64,000 nt of DNA from Halonotius roseus (GCF_006861655.1 NZ_SESI01000001.1:1066328-1130327); one strand, 5' to 3'. Counted from the stretch's first letter, positions 47,345 to 56,748 are shown. Numbers and translations are program-made. Notes: generated by a model not told the origin, from the sequence alone.

Positions 47345-47674
47345 TCAGAACCGCGATTCGAGTTCGTCCCGCAGGTCGTCGACATCCAGCCCCTTCATCG
47401 CAAACAACACCAGCAGGTGGTAGACGAAATCAGCCGACTCATACTGGAGGTCGTCAAGATCGTCATCTTTCGCCGCGAGGATCACCTCGGTTGCCTCCTC
47501 GCCGAGTTTTTCGAGTACCTCGTTTTCGCCCTTCTCGTGGGTGAACAGCGACGCAGTGTAAGAGTCCTCCGGCAGTTCATCCTGTCGCTGTTTGATCGTT
47601 GCAAACAACGAATCAAGAACGGCCTCGCTGTCGGCGTCGTCGACCCCGTCGGAGGCGGCCGCGTCGTCGCTCAT
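47345..47674 (-). CDS. hisE: Phosphoribosyl-ATP pyrophosphatase
   Basis: 109 residues. VLDSLFATIKQRQDELPEDSYTASLFTHEKGENEVLEKLGEEATEVILAAKDDD with the E-x2-E-x12-E-x2-D metal pattern is the HisE (MazG-fold) signature, and YESADFVYHLLVLFAMKGL closes it. It catalyses the second step of histidine synthesis. It overlaps pdxT by 4 bases. Confidence 0.94.
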   Translation of the reverse strand: MSDDAAASDGVDDADSEAVLDSLFATIKQRQDELPEDSYTASLFTHEKGENEVLEKLGEEATEVILAAKDDDLDDLQYESADFVYHLLVLFAMKGLDVDDLRDELESRF

Positions 47675-48303
47675 TGACTGACCTCCGGGGTATCGGCATC
47701 GGCCGGCTGGTCGGCGGCCGCCGGCTGATCGTCGAACAGCGCGAGTTCGTGCAGCCGGCTGTCCTCGGTCAGTTCGGGATGGAACGAGGTGGCGACGACC
47801 GAGCCCTGGCGGACAGCGACTGGGCTGCCCTCCCAGTCGGCGAGTACCTCCACATCCTCGCCAACAGATTCGACTAGCGGCGCGCGAATGAACACCGCCG
47901 GAAACGGCTCATCAAGTCCGTCGATGTCGAGTGGAGCCTCGAAGCTATCCTTCTGGCGGCCGAAGGCGTTGCGATCGACCGTGATATCCAAAATGTCGAG
48001 CGACTGGACGCGCTCGTCCTGTGGGTCGCGGGCGGCGACAATCAGTCCGGCACAGGTCGCTAAGATCGGCTTGCCGCTATCGACGTGGGCGTGGGTCTCC
48101 TCGTCGATACCCTCATCAGCAAGCAGCCGCGAGATCGTCGTCGACTCCCCGCCGGGCATGAGCAACACGTCGCAGTCGTCGACAAGGCCGGCCTCACGGA
48201 TCGGTGTAATCTCGGTGTCGACGCCGCGGGCAGCGGCGACACGCCGGATCGCGGCAGCGTGTTCACTCACATCGCCCTGGACAGCAATCACGCCAACATG
48301 CAT
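47671..48303 (-). CDS. pdxT: Pyridoxal 5'-phosphate synthase glutaminase subunit PdxT
   Basis: 210 residues. VGVIAVQGDVSEHAAAI at the start, LLMPGGESTTISRLL, the nucleophile region ILATCAGLIVAA (Cys) and TSFHPELTED (His-Glu) form the class I glutaminase triad of PdxT. It feeds ammonia to PdxS, which is not in the window. It lies between Sec61 beta and hisE, all read from one strand, overlapping hisE by 4 bases. Confidence 0.94.
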   Translation of the reverse strand: MHVGVIAVQGDVSEHAAAIRRVAAARGVDTEITPIREAGLVDDCDVLLMPGGESTTISRLLADEGIDEETHAHVDSGKPILATCAGLIVAARDPQDERVQSLDILDITVDRNAFGRQKDSFEAPLDIDGLDEPFPAVFIRAPLVESVGEDVEVLADWEGSPVAVRQGSVVATSFHPELTEDSRLHELALFDDQPAAADQPADADTPEVSQ

Positions 48304-48344
48304 ACCGATAGCTGGCGCGCTGGAGACAAAAGCTACCGGATCGA

Positions 48345-48509
48345 TCAGGCGATCGTCAGCGTCAGCACCTGCACGAAGACGCCAAAGAGGATACAGAACG
48401 CCATCACGGTTTTCGGATCGATACGGATCGCGTTGCGATCCTCGGAGTCGAAGTACCGCACCAACCCGGCACTGGACATCAGTCCGCCGGAGTTCCCACT
48501 GGAAGCCAT
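48345..48509 (-). CDS. Preprotein translocase Sec61 beta subunit
   Basis: 54 residues, from ATG 48509. The reading is [20 protein letters not shown] then [16 protein letters not shown] and one transmembrane helix [18 protein letters not shown] at the C-terminus. The [12 protein letters not shown] cytosolic part and single C-terminal anchor are diagnostic of archaeal Sec61 beta (the SecG counterpart). It joins SecY and SecE in the protein-conducting channel. It starts the Sec61beta-pdxT-hisE unit, 41 bases before pdxT. Confidence 0.92.
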   Translation of the reverse strand: MASSGNSGGLMSSAGLVRYFDSEDRNAIRIDPKTVMAFCILFGVFVQVLTLTIA

Positions 48510-48627
48510 GGCTGTTTGTCCCCGCTTGGGCGACCTAAGCGTTTCGGCTTCCAGCAGAACGGCCGCCGGCCGCCAACAACGGGGTGGAAACCCTTATGAC
48601 CGCGTCGGCGCAACGATCGGCCGCACG

Positions 48628-48894
48628 ATGACTGTTCGACTGACAGACTTTTACGCCGACTGGTGTGGCCCGTGTAAGACGCAGGATCCGATCCTTGAGG
48701 AGCTGGAGGCCGACTACGAGGACGTGGAGTTCGCCAAGGTCGACGTCGACGAGGAACAGGAGGTCGCCAACGAGTACCAGGTGCGATCGCTGCCGACGCT
48801 CGTCATCGAAAACGACGACGGCATCGTCGAGCGGTTCGTCGGTGTCACCCAGCGCGGCGATCTCGAAGACGCCCTGCAGGACGCCGGCGCCTAA
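48628..48894 (+). CDS. Thioredoxin
   Basis: 88 residues from ATG 48628. [61 protein letters not shown] holds the WCGPC active site (about 12-16) and the cis-proline SLPT. It reduces protein disulfides. A TATA-like CCTTATGACC at 48591-48600 lies about 30 bases upstream, so the mRNA is near leaderless and divergent from Sec61 beta. Confidence 0.93.
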   Translation: MTVRLTDFYADWCGPCKTQDPILEELEADYEDVEFAKVDVDEEQEVANEYQVRSLPTLVIENDDGIVERFVGVTQRGDLEDALQDAGA

Positions 48895-48955
48895 CGCGGT
48901 CGATCGCAGGGCTGTTCTCGGAACTGTTAAACAGCGACCCCCACAAAGAGCGCGT

Positions 48956-49105
48956 ATGCCAACCAACGACGTCGCCGCCAGCCGAACGCTCAACAAACAG
49001 ATCTGCATGCGGTGTAACGCGCGCAACGCGCCGGACGCCGACAGCTGCCGGAAATGTGGCTACTCGCGGCTCCGCCCGAAAGCCAAAGAGCGACGCGCAG
49101 CCTGA
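48956..49105 (+). CDS. rpl40e: 50S ribosomal protein L40e
   Basis: 49 residues from ATG 48956. [35 protein letters not shown] contains the four zinc cysteines (CxxC and CxxC) and the basic tail of archaeal L40e. It is unusual among ribosomal genes for standing alone after thioredoxin, as seen in other haloarchaea. Confidence 0.93.
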   Translation: MPTNDVAASRTLNKQICMRCNARNAPDADSCRKCGYSRLRPKAKERRAA

Positions 49106-49216
49106 TTCTGTCGGTTGGTTTTTCAGCAGTCTCACAGCCCCGAGCGACAGCCACGTCGCCGGCGACAGCGATAGCCACAGCATCAACGACGCAGGTGAGC
49201 GACCCCGCCGAATCGA

Positions 49217-49843
49217 CTACTCGTCGGGGTATTTCGGCTCGCGTCGCTCGGCGCGCTCACGGGCGCGTTCGATGACGGTTCGCACGTCGTCGCCGGCGGG
49301 ATCGGCGTGGAACGGATCGCCGTGGCCGGCGTACATCGCCGACACCGAATCCGGCAGCCGCGCAAGGATCCGTTTGAGGCTCTCGATCAGTTGCTCGCGT
49401 GACTGTCCACGGCGGTCGGTGCGGCCGAAGCTGCCGTCGTCGAACGCGCCGTCGTTGTAGACGACCACGTCGCCGCTGAACAGGGCCTCATCGCTCACAA
49501 AGGAGAGGTGGTCGCTGGCGTGGCCGGGCGTGTAGATCGCTTCGAACTCGTCATCGCCGATGGTTACCGTGTCACCGTCGTCGATGGCAGCGGTGCGGCG
49601 TGGATGCTCCGCGTATGTATAGAGGTCGGCGTCAAATCGATCCAAGACGGCGTCGAGTTCGCCGACGTGATCGCCGTGTTGGTGGGTGAGAACGACCCGA
49701 TCGAGGTCGTCGACGTGGTCGGCGATCACGTCGGCAACACCGGGCATCGTACCCGCGTCGACGAGCGTCGGGGTCGCGCCGTCGACGAGGTAGGCGTTGC
49801 AGGTGAAGACATCCGCGCCGTCGGTGACGACAATCGGCTCCAT
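49217..49843 (-). CDS. MBL-fold metallo-hydrolase
   Basis: 208 residues from ATG 49843. The zinc motif LTHQHGDHVGELDAVL (HxHxDH type, about 51-66), YTPGHASDHLSF, LFSGDVVVYNDGAF and the late YAGHGDPF complete the beta-lactamase-fold metal site. The residues resemble the LACTB2/glyoxalase II branch that hydrolyses thioesters or phosphodiesters; substrate unknown. It stands alone. Confidence 0.87.
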   Translation of the reverse strand: MEPIVVTDGADVFTCNAYLVDGATPTLVDAGTMPGVADVIADHVDDLDRVVLTHQHGDHVGELDAVLDRFDADLYTYAEHPRRTAAIDDGDTVTIGDDEFEAIYTPGHASDHLSFVSDEALFSGDVVVYNDGAFDDGSFGRTDRRGQSREQLIESLKRILARLPDSVSAMYAGHGDPFHADPAGDDVRTVIERARERAERREPKYPDE

Positions 49844-49947
49844 ACGGGGGCAACGTGGTCGATCAGCAAAAGTCCCCGGCGTCGGCGTGGTACTGACAAT
49901 CAGCCTGCATGGGGATTTTTCACTCCGGGAACCATATGATACCACGT

Positions 49948-50145
49948 ATGGGATTCGGAAGCTACGATGAGTCTGAACAGGAGAACCAGGACTTCGACAC
50001 CGACTTCGAGGACGACGACGGGCTCGACGCCGGGGAGGCCGAGCACAAGGGGAGCGTCGACTTCGAGATCGGCGCGTCCAACGACGAACTGCTCGACAGA
50101 CTCCAATCGATGAAGGACGAACCCGACGCCGAACCCGCAGAGTAG
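49948..50145 (+). CDS. Small acidic haloarchaeal protein (DUF5786-like)
   Basis: 65 residues from ATG 49948 (MGFGSYDESEQENQDFDTDFEDDDGL). The C-terminal half HKGSVDFEIGASNDELLDRLQSMKDE is helical. I recall this as DUF5786 from memory. A TATA-like ACCATATGAT at 49931-49940 is too close for a leaderless start, so the exact promoter is unclear. It precedes the DUF99 gene by 11 bases and is probably cotranscribed. Confidence 0.7.
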   Translation: MGFGSYDESEQENQDFDTDFEDDDGLDAGEAEHKGSVDFEIGASNDELLDRLQSMKDEPDAEPAE

Positions 50146-50156
50146 CCGGCCCCGCG

Positions 50157-50816
50157 ATGGCTCCGAACCCCGGGGGTCGGGCGGTCGGCATCGCCGCCTC
50201 CGATGGCCCCGACTACAGTCAGCTGTGCGGGGCTGTCGTTCGTGCCGATCGCGTCGTTGAGGATGTTGTTTTCGGACGCTGTACAACCGGTGGGAGCGAC
50301 GCGACCGCCGCCTGTTGTGAGCTGCTCGATCGACTCGACAGACCTGACGCCCGGTGGCTACTGGTCGCCGGCGTCGCGCCCGCGTGGTTCAACCTCATCG
50401 ATCTCAGCGATCTGCACGTGGCCGCCGACCGCCCGGTGATCGCCGTCTCCTTCGAGGACAGCGACGGACTGGACGAGCCACTTCGTGAGCACTTTTCCGG
50501 CGAGGCGTTACAGCAGCGACTCGCCACCTACCGCGAGCTACCACCGCGCGACCCGGTCGTGCTCGGCGACACCGAGCTGTGGATCCGCACCGTCGGCATC
50601 GACACGGCCGACGCCACCGACGTACTCCGAGCGTTTGTCCCCGACGACGGCGACCGACCCGAACCGCTCCGGGTCGCCCAGCGGGCCGCACGGGCCGGTC
50701 GCCAACAGGCCGAGCGGTTCGGCTGGAAAACCACCGACGAGGCGACTGCCGGCGATGCGACGACCGATGACGCTACTGACGGCAACGCGACGGCCGACGA
50801 ACCGACCGACAGTTAA
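50157..50816 (+). CDS. DUF99 family protein (endonuclease V-like fold)
   Basis: 219 residues. RAVGIAASDGPDYSQLCGAVVRADRVVEDVVFGRCTTGGSDATAACCELL, WLLVAGVAPAWFNLIDLSDLHVAADRPVIAVSFEDSDGL and the tail AQRAARAGRQQAERFG match DUF99, a family with an endonuclease-V-like core whose function is unknown. The last 35 residues are an Asp/Thr/Ala tail. It is followed 22 bases on by the uracil-DNA glycosylase gene, which supports, but does not prove, a DNA-repair role. Confidence 0.83.
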   Translation: MAPNPGGRAVGIAASDGPDYSQLCGAVVRADRVVEDVVFGRCTTGGSDATAACCELLDRLDRPDARWLLVAGVAPAWFNLIDLSDLHVAADRPVIAVSFEDSDGLDEPLREHFSGEALQQRLATYRELPPRDPVVLGDTELWIRTVGIDTADATDVLRAFVPDDGDRPEPLRVAQRAARAGRQQAERFGWKTTDEATAGDATTDDATDGNATADEPTDS

Positions 50817-50838
50817 GCCGCCCGCCCCACCGATCGGT

Positions 50839-51447
50839 ATGGACGGATTCGACGGCCGGTGTGTCACCGACTGCGAGCAGTGTCCCGATCTCGTCGCCTC
50901 GCGGAGCCGGATCGTCAACGGCGTCGGCCCCGACGACGCCGACCTGCTGTTCGTCGGCGAAGCCCCCGGCGCAAACGAAGACGAGGAAGGCGAGCCGTTC
51001 GTCGGCCGCTCGGGATCGGTGCTCGACGACGCCCTCGGCGATGCCGGCGTCGAGCGAGCGGATGTGCGAATCACCAACTGCGTCCGGTGTCGACCCCCGG
51101 AGAACCGCGATCCGACGACCGACGAACTCGCCAACTGTCGGGGGTATCTGGAGGGCGAGATCGAGAGCGTCGATCCGAGCGTGGTCGTCACCCTCGGCAA
51201 GGTGCCGAGCGAACACCTGCTGGATCGCTCGGTTGCGATCACGAAGGAGGCCGGCGACGTTGTCGACTGCCGGCTCGGCGATCGCTCACAGCGCGTGTTG
51301 CTGTCGATGCATCCGGCGGCAACGCTGTACGACGCCAGCCAGCGGGACGCCTTCGAGGAAACCATCGCGTCGGCGGTTGGGCTCACCGGACTGGGCGACG
51401 ACGACAGCAACGATAGCGACGGGCAGTCGAGACTCGACAGCTACTGA
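50839..51447 (+). CDS. Uracil-DNA glycosylase family 4 (iron-sulfur type)
   Basis: 202 residues from ATG 50839. CEQCPDLV (C12-x2-C15) and ITNCVRCRPPENRDPT provide the cysteines of the [4Fe-4S] cluster. Motif A is LLFVGEAPGANEDEEGEPFVGRSG and the C-terminal motif LLSMHPAATLYDA supplies the catalytic His. It removes uracil from DNA. It follows DUF99 by 22 bases and ends in a Gly/Asp/Ser tail. Confidence 0.92.
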   Translation: MDGFDGRCVTDCEQCPDLVASRSRIVNGVGPDDADLLFVGEAPGANEDEEGEPFVGRSGSVLDDALGDAGVERADVRITNCVRCRPPENRDPTTDELANCRGYLEGEIESVDPSVVVTLGKVPSEHLLDRSVAITKEAGDVVDCRLGDRSQRVLLSMHPAATLYDASQRDAFEETIASAVGLTGLGDDDSNDSDGQSRLDSY

Positions 51448-51528
51448 GCGATCGCGGGTTTCTGGCTCTGAAACGCGGCGAGGAATGTATATGAGCAGCC
51501 GTCAATACACCCGATGGGGCCATCCCAT

Positions 51529-51559
51529 CGACCGCCGGCGTCCCACCCGCCGGCGGTCG
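51529..51559. terminator. 12-base-pair GC hairpin between convergent genes
   Basis: CGACCGCCGGCG (51529-51540) and CGCCGGCGGTCG (51548-51559) are perfect complements around the 7-base loop TCCCACC. It lies 80 bases after the UDG stop and 70 before the stop of the opposing gene, so it can act on both transcripts. Confidence 0.5.
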
Positions 51560-51626
51560 TGTGTTGTGTCCACGCCCCCGGCGGCCGGTTCCGCCCCGAC
51601 GCGGCCGCCGCTCCCTCTCCTGTCGT

Positions 51627-52337
51627 TCAGACGGCCGGCAACCCGTAGGTATCACGGACAGTTTGGGCCAGCATACCACCCTTGCGAAAGACGATATACA
51701 CCACGACAAACGGCTCGTCGGCCGGGTTGAGAACGAAGACCGCGCGCTCGGCGGGATCGTCACCGTCGCTGTCGGCACCATCGTCACCGTCGCTATCATG
51801 TGTCGCATTAACACGCTGTATCAGCGGCTCGATCGGGGTCGCGCCCGTCCGGAACTCCTCGAAGAGATCCCGCGGCGGGTCTTGTTTGGCAAACACGTAG
51901 ACGACGCCGTTGGGTTCCTTCCCGGTGCTGTAGGTCACCGCGGAGTTCATCGCCTCGCCGGCGACCTGGGCGTCGTGCCACGTTTCCTGGGCCTTCTCAA
52001 AGAGCCCGGTCACGCCGTCGGCGTACTGGATCCGGGTGTGGTTCGTGATCGTACAGTCGAGAAAGGCGGCATCGCTGTCGTCCCATGCGAGTTCGGCCTC
52101 GACAACGTAGCCGGGTTCCAGCGACCGGATCGTGTCGGCTGTTTCGGCGTCGATGTCGGGCCCATCGGTCGGCTTGTCAGCATCGACGGCCGGCGGGGTG
52201 ACAGCGATCGGGCGTAGATCGGCGTCGGGATCCGCGCCGGTCGCCGCAGCGGTGGCTTCGGCGAGATCGACCAGCAGGATCGTCCCATCGGGGCGACAGT
52301 CGAGAACGCGAAACCGGCCGGTCGTCGTCGGCTCCAT
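51627..52337 (-). CDS. Conserved haloarchaeal protein of unknown function (DUF6663-like)
   Basis: 236 residues. TGRFRVLDCRPDGTILLVDLAEA, LEPGYVVEAELAWDDSDAAFLDCTITNHTRIQYADGV, and GVVYVFAKQDPPRDLFEEFRTGATPIEPLIQRVN are strongly ordered alpha/beta segments; the end FVVVYIVFRKGGMLAQTVRDTYGLP is well conserved-looking. I recall the label DUF6663 from memory. No catalytic motif or membrane span is seen. Confidence 0.72.
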   Translation of the reverse strand: MEPTTTGRFRVLDCRPDGTILLVDLAEATAAATGADPDADLRPIAVTPPAVDADKPTDGPDIDAETADTIRSLEPGYVVEAELAWDDSDAAFLDCTITNHTRIQYADGVTGLFEKAQETWHDAQVAGEAMNSAVTYSTGKEPNGVVYVFAKQDPPRDLFEEFRTGATPIEPLIQRVNATHDSDGDDGADSDGDDPAERAVFVLNPADEPFVVVYIVFRKGGMLAQTVRDTYGLPAV

Positions 52338-52445
52338 ACCCCGGGTTATCGAGGGGCGCGAATAAGCCCCGCGGCTTGCGGCTGGCGGGCCAACAACGAG
52401 ACACGCGGGCCGAATAGCTATACAGCCACAGCCGGAACCACCGGT

Positions 52446-52847
52446 ATGAGCGACACCGAGAACAACGTGGTGGGCGACGAGTTACAGCCCTGTAGTGAGA
52501 GCCCCGAAACCGGCTTTCTGCGGGACGGCCACTGTCGACATCTCGGGCGCGATCCCGGCCGCCACGAGATCTGTGCGGTGATGACACAGGACTTTCTCGA
52601 ATACAGCCGCGAGCAGGGCAACGACCTCATCACGCCGCGGCCGGAACTCGATTTTCCAGGGTTGCATCCGGGCGACCGCTGGTGTGTCTGTCTCCCGCGG
52701 TGGGTCGAAGCCCGCGAGGCCGGCAACGCGCCGCCGGTCGTGCTGGAGGCGACAAGCGAGGGCGTCCTCGATGAACTTTCGGTCGAGGAACTCCGCGAAT
52801 ACGCCGCCGAGGAACCAACCGAGGAATCAGCCGACGACCAGTCGTAG
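52446..52847 (+). CDS. DUF2237 family protein
   Basis: 133 residues. NNVVGDELQPCSESPETGFLRDGHCRHLGRDPGRHEICAVMTQDFLEYSREQGNDLITPRPELDFPGLHPGDRWCVCLPRWVEA is a clear DUF2237 domain with its conserved Cys and His residues and WCVC. Its biochemical role is unknown; the conserved cysteines suggest metal binding. The C-terminal 40 residues are an acidic halophilic extension. Confidence 0.9.
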   Translation: MSDTENNVVGDELQPCSESPETGFLRDGHCRHLGRDPGRHEICAVMTQDFLEYSREQGNDLITPRPELDFPGLHPGDRWCVCLPRWVEAREAGNAPPVVLEATSEGVLDELSVEELREYAAEEPTEESADDQS

Positions 52848-52880
52848 CACCACAGCACGGTCGACGACCAGCGATAGCCG

Positions 52881-54131
52881 TCACAGCACGATGAGAAACA
52901 GCGGGTAGGAGCCGGCCAGCGCGAGCAGCGGTGTGAGCACCCACAGCAGAACGATCCGCTTGACCGCTTCCGGATCGAACAGGCTCCGGCGATCCAACTC
53001 CGGGGCGTCCGTCTCGCCGATCTCTGGCACGCTCGGCACCCCGTTGTCGGGTTTGTCCGGCGGCGATTCGCCGCGTTCGAGATCGCCGACCGTCGGCGTC
53101 GTCGGCACATCGTCGGCCCGCGAGGCGGCGAGCGCGCCGGTTGCCACCGTGACCTCATGATCCGGCGTGCGATCCGGCGTGGCGAGTTCGACGACCGTCG
53201 CCGCGCGGGTCGCCCGCCCCCAGCCCAGCCCGATGATACAGCAGGTGGTGCTCACCGCCAAACTCGCCGGGATCCCGAGTGCCGAGAGGATGGTGATGAT
53301 GGTGCCGCCGACAACCGAGACGATCAGGGCGGCCAGGATCGGGAGTTCGGTGATGTCGTCGCCGACAGTATCGAGCGTCCGCCGCGCGATCGTAAAGCCG
53401 CCGAGCCCGAAGGCAAACACCGCCAGCAACACGCCCTGATCGACGGTCAGCGGCCCGCTGGCCCCGACCAGCGGCGCGACCGCGTTGGCCGCGTTCGACG
53501 CGCCAGCAGAGAAGGCCATGTAGCAGGCGATGACGACGACCATCGTCGAGCCGATGATATCGCGCGCGGATGCACTCTCGTTGAACCGCGGCCGAGGGAT
53601 AAGCCCGGATCGATCGATCCAGACGAGGTTGGATTCGAACCGCGTAAAGGCGATCCGGCGGTCGAGATACGGGTAGATGTAGCGGCCGATGAGTGCCCCA
53701 CAGACGAAGGCGACCAGCGGGGCGACGATCCACGCCGAGAGGATCGTGAACATCAGGGCTTGGTTGAGCGTCCCGGTCGCAAGCCCCAAACCGACGATCG
53801 CGCCGACCGCCGTCATCGACGTCGACGCCGGGACGCCGTAGATGTTCGAGATCAGCAGCGACATCCCGGTGAAAAAGAGGACGCCGACGCTGGCGACCGG
53901 TGAGAACTGCGCGGCGGGGACGATGCTGCTGCTCATCGTGTCGATGACGTTTCGTCCGACAGTCCACGCGCCGAAGAAGGCGAATGCCGTGAACAGACCG
54001 GCAGCCGTCGTTTTTTGCAGGAGTCGACTCCCGACAGAGGGACCGAAGGCGACACCGGTCGATGAGCCGCCGATGTTGAACCCGACGAACACTGCGACGA
54101 GCACGCCGACCGCAGCGAGCAGCGTCACCAT
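52881..54131 (-). CDS. pit: Inorganic phosphate transporter, PiT family
   Basis: 416 residues from ATG 54131 (MVTLLAAVGVLVAVFVGFNIGGSSTGVAFGPSVGSR). About eleven transmembrane segments with two inverted repeats, each with a family signature: FVGFNIGGSSTGVA in the first and FSAGASNAANAVAPLVGA in the second. The large central loop (about 205-225) and the acidic cytoplasmic stretch near 320-375 are hydrophilic. It imports phosphate with a cation. In bacteria an adjacent phoU-like gene is common; none is here. Confidence 0.92.
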   Translation of the reverse strand: MVTLLAAVGVLVAVFVGFNIGGSSTGVAFGPSVGSRLLQKTTAAGLFTAFAFFGAWTVGRNVIDTMSSSIVPAAQFSPVASVGVLFFTGMSLLISNIYGVPASTSMTAVGAIVGLGLATGTLNQALMFTILSAWIVAPLVAFVCGALIGRYIYPYLDRRIAFTRFESNLVWIDRSGLIPRPRFNESASARDIIGSTMVVVIACYMAFSAGASNAANAVAPLVGASGPLTVDQGVLLAVFAFGLGGFTIARRTLDTVGDDITELPILAALIVSVVGGTIITILSALGIPASLAVSTTCCIIGLGWGRATRAATVVELATPDRTPDHEVTVATGALAASRADDVPTTPTVGDLERGESPPDKPDNGVPSVPEIGETDAPELDRRSLFDPEAVKRIVLLWVLTPLLALAGSYPLFLIVL

Positions 54132-54201
54132 TGACTGATCGGGCGTAGTCAGTACCCACACAAAAACGATGCTGCTGCGATCAGTCCTCGATAGCGAAAA
54201 A

Positions 54202-56748
54202 TCAGTCGGCGTCGGCCTGCCAGTCGCGGACGGTGTCGGCACCGACGCCGTCGACTTCCGCGGCCAGTTCGTCGGCGTCGGCGTCTTTCAGGCCCGAAAC
54301 ATCCTCGATGCCGGCCGTCTGGAGCTTCTCAGCGGTCTTTTCGCCGATGCCGTCGATGGCTTCCAACGCCGAGCCGTTCTGGCGAGCCTGGTACTCCCGG
54401 TAGTTACAGATCGGACAGCCGAGTTCCCAGGGCTCTCTGTCCTCATCCTCGTAGGTAACGAGCAGCTCCGGCAGCCCGTGTTCCTCGCAGTGGGCGTCGG
54501 TGATCTCGATGTCACCGCGGCGCGGCAGCGGCAGCGAATACTCACAGTCGGGGTAGCGCGTACAGCCGACGAGCCGCGAGCCGTTGCGGAGCTGTTTGAT
54601 CGCCACTTCGCCGCCGTGTTCCTCCCCGCAATCAGGGCAGTCGCCGATGACGCGGTCAGCCTCGGCGTCAGCGGCGTCAGCCTGACACTGCGGACAGCCG
54701 TGGACGAACGTTTTCCGGCCGGCCAGCAGTTTGACCTCGCGTAGCTCGTGTTCCTCGCAGGTCTCATCGAGTAGGAGGGGTTTGCCGGTCGACGGCAGCG
54801 GCAGGGTGTACTCACAGTCGGGATAGCCGTTGCAGCCGATGAAGTACGATCCCTGCCGACTGGTGCGGATCAGCAGGTCGTCGCCGCACTCCGGACAGGG
54901 GCCGAGTGTCTTGTCAGCTTTCAGTGATTGTTGGATCTGATCGCCGATCTCCTCGCGGGAGTCAGTGAGATCGTCGAAGACCTCTTCGAGCAGTTGTCGA
55001 GAGGCTTCAGTCACCTCATCGTACTCCTTTTCGCCGGCTGCGATCGCCTGCATGTCGGCTTCGAGTTGGGCGGTCATCTCCTCGGAGACGACCTGATCGG
55101 CAAACTCCTCGGCGGCCTCAACGACAGCTTTCGCCAGCATCGTCGGCCGCGGCGGATCGTTTTCGAGATAGCCGCGGTCGTAGAGTTTTTCGATAGTGTG
55201 GTGGCGAGTCGACTTCGTTCCGATCCCAAGTTTCTCCATGGTTTCGATCAGCCGCGATTGGCCGTAGCGACGCGGCGGCTGGGTTTGTTTGGCCTCGATT
55301 GTGGTGTCGGTGATCGCCAGCTCGTCGCCGACGGTCACGTCAGGGACGTGGGTTTCCGACTGGCTGAAGTAGGGGTAGACGGCGTGGTAGCCGGGCTCAA
55401 CGAGGCGTTTGCCGTTGGCCTTCAGCGTGAGATCCTCAGTGGTCGGCTCGCCGTCAACGACGACCTCGCGGTCGGCGATTTCGGCGACGACTTTCAGGTG
55501 TTCCCACGTCGCGTCGTCGGCAACGGTCGCAAAGAAGCGGCGGACGACGAGTTCGTAGATCTCCCACTCGTCCTCGGAGAGATCGTTCCGGTTCGGGAGT
55601 TCGCCAGTCGGATGGATCGGTGGGTGGTCGGTCGTCTCCTCGTCGCCCTCGGTCGGCTCGATCTCGTCGGCCGTGAGCAGGCTCTCGGCGTCGTCGCCGA
55701 AGGTGCTGTCGGCGGTGAACGCTTCGAGGAGTTCGCGCGGGTCGAGATCCTCGGGGTAGACCGTGTTGTCGGTGCGGGGGTAGGTGAGATAGCCGGCGGT
55801 GTACAGTTCCTCGGCGATACTCATCGCCTGCTGGGCCGAGTAGTTCAGCGAGCCGGCCGCGCGGATGAACTGCGTGGTGTTGAACGGCGCGGGCGGGCTG
55901 TCGGTGCGGGTGCGGCGGTTGACCGAGTCGACGGCGGCGGTCTCGGCGTCGGCGAGGGCGTCGTAGACCGCTTCAGCGCGATCGCCGTCCCAGAGGCGTT
56001 CGGCCTCGTTGCCGTCCTCGTCCCGATAGAAATACTGGCTCTCGAAGCCGCCGGCTGCGTCGGTTTCGAGGTCGGCGAACAGTTCCCAGTAGTCCTCGGG
56101 ATCGAACGCCTCGATCTCGCGTTCGCGGTCGACGATCAGCTTGAGTGTCGGGCCTTGGACGCGGCCGACCGAGATGAAATCGTCACCGAGTTGGCGCGCG
56201 GAAAGCGAGAGGAATCGGGTGAGGGCCGCTCCCCAGAGCAGGTCGATGACCTGTCGGGCCTCGCCGGCGGCTGCGAGATCGAAGTCGATCTCGTCGGGGT
56301 TGTCGAAGGCCTCGGTGACCTCGCGGTCGGTGATCGACGAGAAGCGCACGCGATCGATCTGCACGTCCTCGTTGACCTCCCGCACCAGTTCGTAGGCTTC
56401 CTTGCCGATCAGCTCGCCCTCGCGGTCGTAGTCGGTGGCGATCGTGACGTGTGAGGCCCGTCGGGCGAGCTGGCGGAGCGCGCGGACGATCCCCTCCTGG
56501 GTGGGCTGTTTGTCGATGGGCGCGTCGATCAGCTCGACGGGTTCGACATCCCGCCAATCGTTGTACTCCGGGGGGAAGTCGACGCCGACGACGTGGCCCG
56601 AGAGGCCGATACAGCGGTTGCCACCCCATTTGTAGACGGTGGTGCCGACGACACGCTCGGTGTCGGCGGTGCCGTCGCTGAGGATGTCGGCGATCCGCCG
56701 GGCGGCGTTGTCCTTCTCGGTGATAATCACTGCAGGGCCGCGACTCAT
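54202..56748 (-). CDS. topA: DNA topoisomerase I (type IA)
   Basis: 848 residues from ATG 56748 (MSRGPAVIITEKDNAARRIADIL). The Toprim domain has the first motif and TIATDYDREGELIG (acidic metal site, about 105-118). The catalytic Tyr is in TAGYLTYPRTDNTVYPED (about 325). The C-terminus has at least three zinc-ribbon units beginning CPECGDDLL, CDYCPxx-type CPQCQADAAD and CPDCGEEHGG, followed by a helix-hairpin-helix LEAIDGIGEKTAEKLQTAGIEDVSGL. It relaxes negative supercoils. The upstream in-frame extension overlaps the divergent small gene and is not protein-like. Confidence 0.95.
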   Translation of the reverse strand: MSRGPAVIITEKDNAARRIADILSDGTADTERVVGTTVYKWGGNRCIGLSGHVVGVDFPPEYNDWRDVEPVELIDAPIDKQPTQEGIVRALRQLARRASHVTIATDYDREGELIGKEAYELVREVNEDVQIDRVRFSSITDREVTEAFDNPDEIDFDLAAAGEARQVIDLLWGAALTRFLSLSARQLGDDFISVGRVQGPTLKLIVDREREIEAFDPEDYWELFADLETDAAGGFESQYFYRDEDGNEAERLWDGDRAEAVYDALADAETAAVDSVNRRTRTDSPPAPFNTTQFIRAAGSLNYSAQQAMSIAEELYTAGYLTYPRTDNTVYPEDLDPRELLEAFTADSTFGDDAESLLTADEIEPTEGDEETTDHPPIHPTGELPNRNDLSEDEWEIYELVVRRFFATVADDATWEHLKVVAEIADREVVVDGEPTTEDLTLKANGKRLVEPGYHAVYPYFSQSETHVPDVTVGDELAITDTTIEAKQTQPPRRYGQSRLIETMEKLGIGTKSTRHHTIEKLYDRGYLENDPPRPTMLAKAVVEAAEEFADQVVSEEMTAQLEADMQAIAAGEKEYDEVTEASRQLLEEVFDDLTDSREEIGDQIQQSLKADKTLGPCPECGDDLLIRTSRQGSYFIGCNGYPDCEYTLPLPSTGKPLLLDETCEEHELREVKLLAGRKTFVHGCPQCQADAADAEADRVIGDCPDCGEEHGGEVAIKQLRNGSRLVGCTRYPDCEYSLPLPRRGDIEITDAHCEEHGLPELLVTYEDEDREPWELGCPICNYREYQARQNGSALEAIDGIGEKTAEKLQTAGIEDVSGLKDADADELAAEVDGVGADTVRDWQADAD

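Noticed and set aside
54928..56454. 508-residue open frame opposite topoisomerase I
   Set aside because: Antisense of a certain gene; composition is typical of mirrored acidic coding DNA.
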